A program made the position numbers and the translations under genes. Shown here piece after piece: positions 51,390 to 60,347 of a stretch of DNA of 64,000 nt. Positions within the stretch are counted from its first letter, which is position 1, and every line of letters starts with the position of its first letter. The stretch covers positions 310,001-374,000 of the forward strand of contig NZ_JQLN01000006.1 in assembly GCF_000744225.1 (NCBI RefSeq), written 5' to 3'. Source of the DNA: Kitasatospora mediocidica KCTC 9733 (GTDB lineage: Bacteria; Actinomycetota; Actinomycetes; Streptomycetales; Streptomycetaceae). The notes below the pieces were generated by a model that ran no database searches, was not told the origin of the DNA, and saw nothing but the letters and a program-made list of their open reading frames with translations.

Positions 51390-52333
51390 CAGGTCAGCCT
51401 CACTCGGGGGTCCAGCACCGCGTAGCTGACGTCGGCCACCAGCGACCCGACGACAGTGACCACTGCCGTCAGCAGGGTCGCCGCCAGGGTGATGCCGTAG
51501 TCGTTCTGCTGTGCCGCGCGGGTGGTCACCAGGCCGATGCCCTGGATGTTGAAGACGAACTCCACGATCAGCGAGCCGCCGACCAGGGCCGGCAGCGAGA
51601 GGCCGATCAGCGTGACCATCGGGATCAGCGCGTTGCGCAGCACGTGCCCGTAGAGCGTGCGCCGCGCGGAGGCGCCCTTGGCCTTCGCGGTGCGCACGTA
51701 CTCCTGGGTGATCTGGTCCAGGACGCCCGAGCGCATGTAGCGGCTGTAGCCGGCCACGGTGGTGATCGTCAGGGTGAGGACGGGCAGGCAGATGGCCTCG
51801 GGATGGGTCAGCGCCTCCGTGAAGGTGGAGACCTGGTTCTGCACCGAGACCCACTGGAGGTCGTCCTCGAACCACTGCTGGATCAGGAAGCCGACGAAGA
51901 AGGTCGGGATGCCGTAGGCGACGAAGGAGAACACCGTGAAGGCGTGGTCGACTGCGCTGTTGCGCCGGGTGGCCTGGACCATGCCGACCGGTACCGCGAT
52001 GAGCAGGGCCAGCAGCAGCGAGACGCCGACGATGTACGCCGAGGCGCCCAGTGCGCTGAACAGCACGTCGGAGATCGGGCGTTGGACGACGTAGTCGAAG
52101 CCCAGGTTGCCGTGCAGCAGACCGTCGAGCCAGGTCCAGTACTGCACGTAGAGCGGGCGGTCCAGGCCCATCTGCTGTGTCAGATGGGCGATGTTGGCCG
52201 GAGTGGCGTGGGAGCCGAGGATCGCTCGGACCGGTCCACCCGGCATGAGCTTCATCAGGCCGAAGGAGACGACGGTGACCATGAGCACCGTGACCACGGA
52301 CTGCAGAAGCCGCCGGAAGAGGTAGGCCGTCAC
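51389..52333 (-). CDS. Opp-type ABC permease (OppB-like)
   Basis: A 314-residue permease with the DppB/OppB N-terminus (YLFRRLLQSVVTVLMVTVVSF, MPGGP) and the EAA loop QEYVRTAKAKGASARRTLYGHVLRNAL. It starts at GTG directly inside the right-hand edge of a hairpin that separates it from the binding-protein gene. Confidence 0.92.
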   Translation of the reverse strand: MTAYLFRRLLQSVVTVLMVTVVSFGLMKLMPGGPVRAILGSHATPANIAHLTQQMGLDRPLYVQYWTWLDGLLHGNLGFDYVVQRPISDVLFSALGASAYIVGVSLLLALLIAVPVGMVQATRRNSAVDHAFTVFSFVAYGIPTFFVGFLIQQWFEDDLQWVSVQNQVSTFTEALTHPEAICLPVLTLTITTVAGYSRYMRSGVLDQITQEYVRTAKAKGASARRTLYGHVLRNALIPMVTLIGLSLPALVGGSLIVEFVFNIQGIGLVTTRAAQQNDYGITLAATLLTAVVTVVGSLVADVSYAVLDPRVRLT

Positions 52334-52360
52334 CGCGGCCCCCCGAAGGGGACCGCGGTG
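52331..52360. terminator. Attenuating hairpin between binding protein and permease genes
   Basis: CACCGCGG...CCGCGGTG, with CCCC/GGGG pairing inside, spans the 46-bp gap and includes the permease GTG codon. Such stems lower downstream expression, or protect the upstream mRNA, so that more binding protein than membrane complex is made. Confidence 0.65.
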
Positions 52361-52379
52361 ACCCGCGTGCTGTCAGTCA

Positions 52380-54287
52380 TCATTTGGTGTAGTACCAGTA
52401 CTCCGGCTCGACACCCTGGAACGGGTCACCCGCATCGACGTGCAGGTTCTTGCTGACCTCGCCGATTCCGAGCTCGTTGGGGTTGTAGATGACCGGCTGG
52501 TCGTTGGCGATGTAGTCCTCGTAGGCGTACATGTCGTTGGTGTCGCTGCTGGTCGTGGTCTTGACGATCAGCTGGTCGAGCTTCGGGTCCGAGAAGCTCC
52601 AGATGTTCGGGCCGGCGCCGGTGGCGAACAGCGCGTCTCCGGTGGGGTTGTAGTCGGGTGCGAAGACCCAGCCGCCGTAGAGCAGGCCCTGCCACTGGCA
52701 GCCGGTCGGCGCGCTCGGGGAGCAGGCCACGCCCTCGTTGCCGATGGTGTTCTGGGTCTTGCTGACCATGGTGATGTCGATACCGGCCTTGGCGGCGTCG
52801 GAGTGCAGGTCCGCGGCCATGGTGTCCAGCGAGGCCGAACCGGACGGGTAGTCCAGCGAGAACGCGGCCTTGGCGCCGGCGGCGATGCCGGGGCCGCACT
52901 GGTTGTCGGCGGTGCCCGGGCTGGCGCAGACGGCCGGCGACGAGCTGGTGTTCCAACCGTGGTCGGTCAGCAGCTTCTTGGCGGCCGCGGTGTCGAAGGT
53001 GGCCTGCTCGGCCGCCGCCTTCGGGGAGAGCGGGTTACCGGCCGGGATGCTGGGCACGGCGCCGGTGGTCGGGTAACCCCAGCCCTTCCAGATGCCGTTG
53101 ATGATGCCCTGCTGGTCCACGGTGTCCTGGACCGCCTTGGTGAAGTAGCCCTGCTTGAAGAGCGGGCCCACCGTCGGGTTGGCGAAGTTGATCTGGTAAT
53201 ACGAGATCGCGTCCAGGTAGGTCGGGTTGGGGATGTAGTAGCCGCCGCTGCTCAGCGGGTTGCCCTGGTCGGGGTTCTTGGCGTTGTAGACCGGGGCGTC
53301 CTCGGCCGGCAGGTAGCCGAAGTTGATGGCGTTGGCGCCCGAGCTGCCGGCCTTCAGGTCCGCGTACTCGGTGGTGTTCGAGGTGTACGGGACGAAGTCG
53401 ACCTCGTCGAGGTACGGCTTCTGCGGGCCGGAGTACGTGGTGTTCGGCACGAGGTCGTAGGCGCCGGAGGTGCCGTTGTAACTCTTGAGCTTCCAGGGGC
53501 CGTTGACCACGGACCAGAGCGCGCCGCCGACGTAGCTGCTGCCGTTCGTCGACTCCTTGCTGAGGTAGTTGTAGTCGGCGGTGCAGTCGGCGGTGGCGGC
53601 GTCCGAGCCGAACGCGTCGGTGGCGCAACTGCCCTTGGTCGTGGCGCTGGTGACGTCCCAGGCGAGCGGCATCGGGGTTATCTGGCTGAGCTCGTCGTCC
53701 AGGAACCAGCTCTGGCTGACCGGGGTGTTGAGCGTCATCGTCAGGGTCTGCCCGGCGGCGGTCGCGGTCGCCACGTTGTCCGGGAAGTACTTGGCGTTGA
53801 TCGACGGGTTCGGCTGGGTGTAGTAACCGCTGTTGGCCGTCTCGGCCTTGGCCATGTTGACCCAGAACAGCACGTCCTGGGCGGTCACCGTCTCGCCGTT
53901 GGACCACTTCCAGGGCTTGACCTGGATGGTGACGGTCTTGCCGTCCGCGCTCCAGGTGGGCTGCTCACCGAGCGAGACGTCCTCGTCCAGGGAGACCTTG
54001 TCGTTCAGGCCCCAGTAGTAGAGCTGACGGTACATCAACTGCTGGAACTGGCCGGTGTTCACCGTCGTGACCTGAGCCGGGCTGTCGAACGGCCAGATGG
54101 CGTCCGGGAACGTGGACGGCGCCTCGGCGACCCGGACCACGCCACCCTTGACCGGCGCACCGGTCGGGCCGTCGCCGGCGGCCTTGCCGCCGCCGGAACT
54201 GCTGCTCGTGCACGCAGCGGTGGCCGCCAGCACGGCGAGAAGTACCGCCGCCGTCCTTGCCCTTCGTGGTCCTGCCGGATTCGTCAT
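52380..54287 (-). CDS. ABC substrate-binding lipoprotein, family 5 (DppA/OppA-type)
   Basis: A 635-residue extracellular solute-binding lipoprotein with lipobox LAATAAC (Cys26). The SBP_bac_5 core is recognisable (WKWSNGETVTAQDVLFWVNMAKAE), as is the C-terminal PDYNPTGDALFATGAG. It is long for the family, with cysteine pairs in loops. First gene of the importer operon; peptide, nickel or an opine-like ligand are all possible. ATG 54287 was chosen because the lipobox lies at the right distance. Confidence 0.9.
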   Translation of the reverse strand: MTNPAGPRRARTAAVLLAVLAATAACTSSSSGGGKAAGDGPTGAPVKGGVVRVAEAPSTFPDAIWPFDSPAQVTTVNTGQFQQLMYRQLYYWGLNDKVSLDEDVSLGEQPTWSADGKTVTIQVKPWKWSNGETVTAQDVLFWVNMAKAETANSGYYTQPNPSINAKYFPDNVATATAAGQTLTMTLNTPVSQSWFLDDELSQITPMPLAWDVTSATTKGSCATDAFGSDAATADCTADYNYLSKESTNGSSYVGGALWSVVNGPWKLKSYNGTSGAYDLVPNTTYSGPQKPYLDEVDFVPYTSNTTEYADLKAGSSGANAINFGYLPAEDAPVYNAKNPDQGNPLSSGGYYIPNPTYLDAISYYQINFANPTVGPLFKQGYFTKAVQDTVDQQGIINGIWKGWGYPTTGAVPSIPAGNPLSPKAAAEQATFDTAAAKKLLTDHGWNTSSSPAVCASPGTADNQCGPGIAAGAKAAFSLDYPSGSASLDTMAADLHSDAAKAGIDITMVSKTQNTIGNEGVACSPSAPTGCQWQGLLYGGWVFAPDYNPTGDALFATGAGPNIWSFSDPKLDQLIVKTTTSSDTNDMYAYEDYIANDQPVIYNPNELGIGEVSKNLHVDAGDPFQGVEPEYWYYTK

Positions 54288-55084
54288 TCTGTGGACGCCC
54301 CTCTCCCATTCATGAACACCGTGAAGGTGACTGCCTTCGGTCCGGCAGCATTCTGCGCAGGGCGCACGCCGGCGAAACCCCAAAGCCCCACCCGGATCTC
54401 CCGCGCTCAGTTGCATCCTGGAGCAACAGCGCGAGGAGTGCTACTAGTGAGACCCATTTCTCAAGCGGAGAGAAGGTCCGCGGAGGACTCCACTTAGTCA
54501 CGTTTCCATCAAGAGCCCGGTGCTTCGTCAAAGTTTGATCTTGGCAAGGGAGTTGACATCTCCTCGCGCTTGCGTATCTGAGTGCCTCAGGGGCATCGCC
54601 AGAATCCTGAGTCACATGAGTAACATCAGTCACGGGTGAATGCGTGGCGATGTCACTCATGTCGGTGGAGAGTGCCTCGACTGCACAAAAGGGCAGTTTT
54701 CTCATTAGTCAGCCGGCGATGGCGCCCATTTGCCTGCGGTGGCCATTGCCAACAATGGGGGCGACCGGTTTCTTTTGTCGGCCCAGGCCGGCCGAAGGCG
54801 TCTGCGGCGGCTTCCTTTCGCGGGGGTATCGGCCGTTCCGGGGTGGCCGGACGGCCGGGGGTTGTCGGCGGGTGGCACTCCGTGCGGGGGCGGGTGGCGC
54901 ACGACGGGGGAGTCGGGCGGGGCGCCGGTGGCGGATGGTGCGGGGGAGGCGCGGATTTCCGGCCGACGGGCGGTCGGTCCGACTGGCCGTTCCGGCCTCA
55001 CCGGTTGGGAGCATGACAAGTTTGTGTGGTGATACTGCCGGAGTTCGGACGCCCCGTCCGTTCCGTCGACCAAAGGAGTTCGAT
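54288..55084. other. 797-bp divergent intergenic region
   Basis: This separates the ABC operon from the SSI-like gene. The left 400 bp are AT-richer than the genome average and contain the inverted repeat at 54614-54662 and a TTGACA hexamer near 54551. The right half is GC-rich with only shadow-like open frames. It should hold promoters for both sides; no gene or riboswitch was recognised. Confidence 0.5.
54614..54662. promoter_or_regulatory. 14-bp inverted repeat in the ABC/SSI divergent region
   Basis: ACATGAGTAACATC and GATGTCACTCATGT are complementary at 13 of 14 positions, 21 bases apart. The half-sites contain TGAGTNACAT, which also recurs in part at 54608-54617. It is a candidate regulator-binding array. 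Confidence 0.5.
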
Positions 55085-55510
55085 ATGCGTACCACCCGGA
55101 GCACGTTCGCAGCGGTGCTGGCAGCGGTGGCCGTCCTGGCCGTGGGTGCGGGGCCGGTGTCCGCGGCCGGCGCCCCCGCCGCCGCACCGACGGTGCCCAA
55201 CGCGCTGGTGCTGACGGTGAGCGGCGCCGTCCCGCAGGATGCCTCGATCGGGGAGCGGGCGGTGACCCTCAGCTGTCGCCCGACGCCCAGTGGCGACCAC
55301 CCGGACGCCACCGCCGCGTGCGGCATCCTGATCGGCGTGCAGGGCGACTTCGGCGACCTGCCGACCGCGCACTCCTTCTGCCCCGACCTCTACCTGCCCG
55401 TCCTGGCCACGGCCCAGGGCGTCTGGGACGGACGAAACGTCTCCTACCGGAAGACCTTCACCAACGAGTGCGACCTGCTGCGGGCGACCGGCCAGGTCTT
55501 CGACTTCTGA
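55085..55510 (+). CDS. Subtilisin-inhibitor-like protein (SSI family)
   Basis: A 141-residue secreted serine-protease inhibitor. A signal peptide (AAVLAAVAVLAVGAGPVSA) precedes an SSI domain with all four cysteines: Cys64-Cys79 and Cys99-Cys129. The reactive loop, which reads CPMVYDP in the classic SSI, is CPDLYLP here, so P1 is Asp101 and P1' Leu102. An acidic P1 is unusual and predicts poor binding to subtilisin and a different target protease. The ATG follows AAAGGAG at seven bases. Confidence 0.88.
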   Translation: MRTTRSTFAAVLAAVAVLAVGAGPVSAAGAPAAAPTVPNALVLTVSGAVPQDASIGERAVTLSCRPTPSGDHPDATAACGILIGVQGDFGDLPTAHSFCPDLYLPVLATAQGVWDGRNVSYRKTFTNECDLLRATGQVFDF

Positions 55511-55555
55511 GAACCGGCCGGCCGTTCGCGGTAAGACAGTGACGGTGACGTCCCG

Positions 55556-55957
55556 TCAGATCCGGTCCAGGACGACCACCGGGATCTCCCGCTCGGTCTT
55601 GAGCTGGTACTCGTCGTACGCGGGCCAGGCCGCGGTCATCGTCCGCCACATCTCCGGCTTCTCGTCGGGGGTCGCGACGCGGGCACGCGCGGTGTAGCGG
55701 TCGCCCAGCACCTGCACCTGGACCTCGGGGTTCGCCTGCAGGTTGAGGAACCAGGCCGGCGGCTGATCGGCACCGCCCTTGGAGGCGACGACCAACACCG
55801 CGTCGCCGTAGGGCTGGTAGATCAGCGGAGTGACGTGCTGCTTGCCGCTCTTGCGGCCGGTGGTGGTGAGAATGAGCGCGGTGGTGCCCTCCCAGTCGTG
55901 GCCCTCCGCCCCGTCGGTCTCGACGTAGCGCCTGACGTGCTCGCTGCCGAACAGCAT
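55556..55957 (-). CDS. DDN-type F420-dependent (deazaflavin) oxidoreductase
   Basis: A 133-residue split-barrel protein of the nitroreductase/DDN family. TTTGRKSGKQHVTPLIY is the cofactor-binding stretch of F420-dependent members. ATG 55957 (MLFGSEHVRRYVETDG) is chosen for its AGGAG site and match to the family N-terminus; an upstream GTG-type extension is unlikely. Cytoplasmic; substrate unknown. Confidence 0.82.
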   Translation of the reverse strand: MLFGSEHVRRYVETDGAEGHDWEGTTALILTTTGRKSGKQHVTPLIYQPYGDAVLVVASKGGADQPPAWFLNLQANPEVQVQVLGDRYTARARVATPDEKPEMWRTMTAAWPAYDEYQLKTEREIPVVVLDRI

Positions 55958-56017
55958 CTGCCAGCTCCTCTGATGATCGGGGACTCCTGCTGACCGATTC
56001 AACGCCTGCGGGCGGCC

Positions 56018-56617
56018 TCAGTCACGTACCACCACCGGGTCCGGCCGGCGGAACGACTCCGTCGGCCGGACCAGGTGCGCGCGCAGCCGGCTGAAGGCGG
56101 TGGGGCTCGGGCGGTTCGGCAGGAAGTCCTTGATCTGCTGGGCGCACTCGCGCGGGCTCGACGTACCGGTGTCGCACTCCAGGTCGTAGTCCCCGTGGGT
56201 GTGGACCAGGTCGTACTGGAGCGCCGCCAGGCCCGGCGGACGGTCCCCCCGGGCCTGCTCGCGCCGGGCGAGTTCGTCCAGCGGGCAGCGGACACCGACG
56301 AACAGGACGTCCTCGGGCCGCAGCACCGTCAGGCAGTCCCGCAGGCGCCATGGTTCGCTCAGCACATGGTCGACCACCACGTCGTTGCCTGCCTCGGCCA
56401 TGGCCGCGATCGAACGGTGGAAACCCATGCGGGTCCGCCGCAGCGCGCCGTCGAGCTCCTGCTCCCCGAGCGGCCGCTTGGTGCGCATCGCGTTGAAGCC
56501 GTCCACGGCCAGGTGGAAGAAGACGCCGTCGTCCAGGATGTCCAGCAGCTCGCGGGCGATGCTGGACTTGCCCGAACTGGAGGTGCCATTGAGGAAGATG
56601 ATGCGTCCTGAGGTCAT
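56018..56617 (-). CDS. Chloramphenicol-phosphotransferase-like kinase
   Basis: A 199-residue P-loop protein. Walker A GTSSSGKSS is at 10-18, followed by HLAVDGFN, whose Asp corresponds to the catalytic base of chloramphenicol 3-O-phosphotransferase. The family includes resistance enzymes and kinases of unknown substrate. No ribosome site is visible before ATG 56617, so a leaderless mRNA is possible. It diverges from the CHAT operon with 104 bp between start codons. Confidence 0.8.
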   Translation of the reverse strand: MTSGRIIFLNGTSSSGKSSIARELLDILDDGVFFHLAVDGFNAMRTKRPLGEQELDGALRRTRMGFHRSIAAMAEAGNDVVVDHVLSEPWRLRDCLTVLRPEDVLFVGVRCPLDELARREQARGDRPPGLAALQYDLVHTHGDYDLECDTGTSSPRECAQQIKDFLPNRPSPTAFSRLRAHLVRPTESFRRPDPVVVRD

Positions 56618-56721
56618 GAAAAGATGATCACACAGACCGAATCCTCGTGCGTGCTCCGGTCCCGTGCCTGGTCGCACGAAGCGGCGGTAGCGGTCGGGAC
56701 CCGTCCTCTACGGTGAGACGC

Positions 56722-57054
56722 ATGAAGTCCACGTTGATTTTCTTACTGGGTATGGCAGGGGCGTTGGCGCCTGAGGTCGTTCGTCTGTACGCGGTCCGGC
56801 AGGACCCCGAGCGCTTCCAGTGGTCACGCTTCTACCTGGTGGTGTCGCTCGCCTTCGCCGGGCTGGGCGGGCTGCTGGCCCTGGTGCTGCCGGCCACCAC
56901 CTACTGGGGTGCGGTGTACGTCGGGGCGTCCACGCCGGTCCTGGTCAACTCCATGGCGCGCAAGGGCCGTGAGCTCACCCGGGAGGAGATGCGAGGGGGG
57001 CCGGCCGCCACGCGCCGTTTGTCGCCGGTCGACTCCTACCTGCGGGGGCTGTAG
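56722..57054 (+). CDS. Small membrane protein, first gene of the CHAT locus
   Basis: A 110-residue protein with two or three hydrophobic segments (STLIFLLGMAGALAPEVVRLY; FYLVVSLAFAGLGGLLALVLP; TTYWGAVYVGASTPVLVNSM) and a charged C-terminal tail. No family is recognised. Codon 8 is TTA (56743-56745), the leucine codon read only by the developmental bldA tRNA in streptomycetes. It ends 3 bp before the CHAT protease gene, so the two are surely one transcript; it may anchor the protease system at the membrane. Confidence 0.75.
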   Translation: MKSTLIFLLGMAGALAPEVVRLYAVRQDPERFQWSRFYLVVSLAFAGLGGLLALVLPATTYWGAVYVGASTPVLVNSMARKGRELTREEMRGGPAATRRLSPVDSYLRGL

Positions 57055-57057
57055 GCC

Positions 57058-60000
57058 ATGGACCTCGAGGCTCCGCAATTCGCCGTCGGCGACACTGTCG
57101 TGGTGTGCCGTCCGGACCAGCTGCGGGAGGCGGCCGTGGTGGCCTCCTGCCTGCCCGCCGACCGTCTCACCCCTGTGGTTGCGATCGAGCCGCCGCCGAC
57201 GTCCCGGGCAGAGCACATCAGGAGTTACGACCTCTACCACCTGGCCCAGCAGCGCACCCAGCGGCAGATCGGCACACCGCTCGGGATGGCCGAGGTGACG
57301 ACGGCCGGCGGGGAGGCCGCGCGCGAGATGGTGGCCGCGATCGCGCAGTCCCAGCAGCTGGGCGCCAAGCTCACCCCGTACCGATCCTGGGTCAAGCACA
57401 ACGAGATGGTGTCGCGGCTGATCTCGCAGCTGAAGATCGGACGTGCGGTCTTCCTCCATGACTTCAGCCCGGAGGAGCTGGCGGTCGCCGATCCGGCCCT
57501 GGACGAGCAGTACCAGCGCCACCTCGCCGACCAGGGGCGACAGCCGGCGCAGGAGATCAGCGGGATGTTCAGCGAGGTGCCGACCCGGCTGCGCCTCGAC
57601 GGCCTGCGTCTCGATGAACTGACCGACGTGGCCTGGCGGTTGCTGCGGGACACCGAAGGCAGTCCGCCACGGGTCATCGAGGTGCCCGCCGGCGACCTCG
57701 CCCGCTGGCCCGCCGCGCTCTTCACCGCTCTGCGCAGCGGGGCCGTGCTGCGCGCCGTCGACCGCCCCGGCTCGCCGCTCGCCGAGCCGGACGAGCTGGA
57801 CGAACGGTTCGCCGCGATCAACCCGGACGGCCCGGAGGCGGTCCTGGTCAAGCACACCGGTGATGTGACGGCGCTGTTGGGCGCCCTCTACGCGCACCAC
57901 CGCGGCGCGCGCCTGGTGGTCACCCCGCCACCGGATCTCGCTCCGGTCCGCGAGGCGGTGGCCGCACGGCAGCAGCGGGTCACCGCGGCCGCACGCGCGG
58001 CCGACGACGCCGACGCCAGGAGATCCGGGCTGGTCGGGAAGCTGCGGCGGCGCCTGCTCGACGGCGGGCGCGGACCCTACGCCGAGCTGGAGGCCGCCGT
58101 GACCGGCCAGGTTCCCGCAGCGGCGATCGACGCGGTCGGCGAACGGCGGCTGACCGCGTTCACCACCGGGCTGCCCTACGCGTTCGTCCGCACCGCCACG
58201 GCCGACTGGTCGCAGAAGCCGATCGGGCATGTGGCGGCCGACGCCGTCCTGATCATCCTGAACGAGCTCTACGTGGCGGGCGCCGAGCGGCCGAAGGGGG
58301 CCTTCAGCCTCATCTTCGATCCCGGCTTCTTCAAAGTGTCCGAGACCAAGGACGTGGTGCGGGCCGTCGGCACCCACTTCACCCACCCGATCCTGCTGTC
58401 CGGCAAGGACGCCTCCATGCGGGCCCTCCAGGCGCTGCCCAGGCGGCTACCGGTGGAGTTGATCTTCTTCAACACCCACGGCATGGACGACGGGATCGTG
58501 CTGGGCGACATACCGCTGCAGAGTCATCTGCTGCCCCAGCTGTTCGAACTCGGTCACCGGCCGATCGTGTTCAACAACTCCTGCCAGTCCTGGACCGGTG
58601 TGGGCCGGGAGTTCATCAGGATCGGCGCGCGCGGGTACCTCGGTACGCTCTGGGACATCCCCTCGCGCGCGGCGGCCGACTTCGCCCGCGTGGTCACCGA
58701 CCGGCTGACCGTCGACGAGGCACCCGCCGCCGACGCCATCGTCAACACCGGTCTGCGCGGAATCGAGCGCTCCTACATCTATGTCGGCACCGTCAACGGC
58801 CGACTGAACCGCTGGCCCGGCCGGGTCACCGGAGGCGAGGCCATGCTGACGAACTGCGGCCTGCTCATCGGGGCGGCCATGGACAGTGACGGCGAGGTGG
58901 CACGAACGCTGCACGGGGAGATCAGCAGCCTGCGCCGCGCGCTGGCGGACACCGAGCTGACCCGGCGGAGCGCCTTCGCGGATCTCCTGCTGGACGAACT
59001 GCGGCTGGCCAACGCCCGGGGGCCGGCGGACCTCGCCGACGGCCGGGCGGCCGACGAGCTGGTCCCGCTGCTCGACGCGACGCTGCACCGGATCGACCTG
59101 CCGCCGCAGGAGGCCGATCGGCGCTGGGCGACCCGGTTCCGGCTGACCGGCGCCCTTCACGAGCAACGCGGCGAGTGGGCCGCGGCGCTCAGCGACTACG
59201 AGCGCAGCCTCGGCTACGGCGAGGCCTGCCCGGATCGGGCGAACCTGCTGCTGCTCAAGGCACAGCTCCTGATGCGCGGGGGCGACCAGGAGCAGGCCCG
59301 GCGCACGGTCGTCGCCGCGCGCGAGCTCTGCACCGGACAGGGCGACGAATCCGTCCTGATGCGGGCGTTCGGGCTGCTCGGCCAGCTGAGCAAGCGGTCG
59401 GAACAGTACGCGCAGGCGCAGGAGTACGCCGAGCAGGGGCACGCCTTGGCGGTCAAGCTGGCGAACCGCTCCGCACAGGGGGCGTTCCTGCTGGACCTGA
59501 GCACGCTTCAGCAGCTCTCCGGAGACCTCGACGTCGCGACCGCCTCTGCCAGCGGCGCCCTGGAGATCTTCCGGGCCGGCCACGATGAGAACGGCGAGCT
59601 GGTGGCGCTCGGCAGGCTCGGCGGGTGCCTGCGGGAGCGGGGTGACCTCCGAGCGGCCGAGGTCTGTGCTCGTACCGGTCTGGACCAGGCGCGCAAGCTG
59701 GGGAACCGGATGGAGGAGGCGAGCTTCCACAGTGACGTCGCTCAGCTCCTCACCCTGGAGGGCCGGCACTCCGAGGCGCTGGCGCATCACAGTGCGGCGG
59801 TGTCGGGCCTGGTCCGGCTGGGTGCCTTCAACCTGGGCGCGCCCATGGTCGGTGCTTTGGTCGACTGCGCTCTGCGGGTGGGCGATGCTGAAGCGCTGTG
59901 GTCGGCGGCGCTCTGGGGAACCCAGGTCTGCGCGGCGGTCGAGCAACGGCAGTGGTCCGGCGTGCTGCCCACGGTCGTCGCAGCACTCCAGGAGGCCTTC

Positions 60001-60258
60001 GTGATCAGCTCCGCCACCACGATGGCGAATCGGCTGCCCGAAGTCGTCGAGGCGACCTCGGCCGGCGATCCGGACGGTCAACCGGACCAGCTGGGCTTTC
60101 TCGGCGACGTGGTGAAGCTGCTGTGGCACTGGCTGATGGGTGATCGGCAGACGCAAACGGCCGACCTGGCCAAGTGGTTGGACACCCAGACCCAGGGCGC
60201 GCTCGGTCTGGCGGAGTTCGTCGCGCTCTCGCACGCCGAGCGAGCCGGCGCGCGCTGA
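57058..60258 (+). CDS. CHAT-domain protease with C-terminal TPR repeats
   Basis: A 1066-residue soluble protein. Residues about 390-610 form a CHAT (caspase-like) domain with the catalytic pair His474 (FFNTHGMDD) and Cys509 (FNNSCQSW), followed by a GYLGTLWDIPS strand typical of CHAT. The N-terminal 380 residues are a mixed alpha/beta region of unknown family, possibly a degenerate first CHAT copy. From about 690 to 1000 there are TPR-like helical repeats (WAAALSDYERSLGYGE, AQAQEYAEQGHALAVKLANRS, LAHHSAAVSGLVRLG). CHAT proteases are activated by partner sensing and cut a dedicated substrate. It is preceded by the small membrane protein and faces two small unknown genes. Confidence 0.85.
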   Translation: MDLEAPQFAVGDTVVVCRPDQLREAAVVASCLPADRLTPVVAIEPPPTSRAEHIRSYDLYHLAQQRTQRQIGTPLGMAEVTTAGGEAAREMVAAIAQSQQLGAKLTPYRSWVKHNEMVSRLISQLKIGRAVFLHDFSPEELAVADPALDEQYQRHLADQGRQPAQEISGMFSEVPTRLRLDGLRLDELTDVAWRLLRDTEGSPPRVIEVPAGDLARWPAALFTALRSGAVLRAVDRPGSPLAEPDELDERFAAINPDGPEAVLVKHTGDVTALLGALYAHHRGARLVVTPPPDLAPVREAVAARQQRVTAAARAADDADARRSGLVGKLRRRLLDGGRGPYAELEAAVTGQVPAAAIDAVGERRLTAFTTGLPYAFVRTATADWSQKPIGHVAADAVLIILNELYVAGAERPKGAFSLIFDPGFFKVSETKDVVRAVGTHFTHPILLSGKDASMRALQALPRRLPVELIFFNTHGMDDGIVLGDIPLQSHLLPQLFELGHRPIVFNNSCQSWTGVGREFIRIGARGYLGTLWDIPSRAAADFARVVTDRLTVDEAPAADAIVNTGLRGIERSYIYVGTVNGRLNRWPGRVTGGEAMLTNCGLLIGAAMDSDGEVARTLHGEISSLRRALADTELTRRSAFADLLLDELRLANARGPADLADGRAADELVPLLDATLHRIDLPPQEADRRWATRFRLTGALHEQRGEWAAALSDYERSLGYGEACPDRANLLLLKAQLLMRGGDQEQARRTVVAARELCTGQGDESVLMRAFGLLGQLSKRSEQYAQAQEYAEQGHALAVKLANRSAQGAFLLDLSTLQQLSGDLDVATASASGALEIFRAGHDENGELVALGRLGGCLRERGDLRAAEVCARTGLDQARKLGNRMEEASFHSDVAQLLTLEGRHSEALAHHSAAVSGLVRLGAFNLGAPMVGALVDCALRVGDAEALWSAALWGTQVCAAVEQRQWSGVLPTVVAALQEAFVISSATTMANRLPEVVEATSAGDPDGQPDQLGFLGDVVKLLWHWLMGDRQTQTADLAKWLDTQTQGALGLAEFVALSHAERAGAR

Positions 60259-60303
60259 CCCGCGTTTCCAGCCGGTCGCCGTATGCGGGTCACCGGATAT
60301 CGG

Positions 60304-60339
60304 GGCCGGGCCTCCCGAAATTACTCGGGAGGCCCGGCC
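60304..60339. terminator. Bidirectional terminator of the CHAT locus
   Basis: GGCCGGGCCTCCCG and CGGGAGGCCCGGCC form a 14-bp perfect stem around AAATTACT, between the CHAT stop (60258) and the convergent 105-residue gene stop (60348). Confidence 0.88.
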
Positions 60340-60347
60340 GCGCGTGC

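Noticed and set aside
54644..55084. N-terminal extension of the SSI-like protein
   Set aside because: The extended frame is Arg/Gly-rich and would bury the clear signal peptide; the ATG at 55085 has its own AAAGGAG site.
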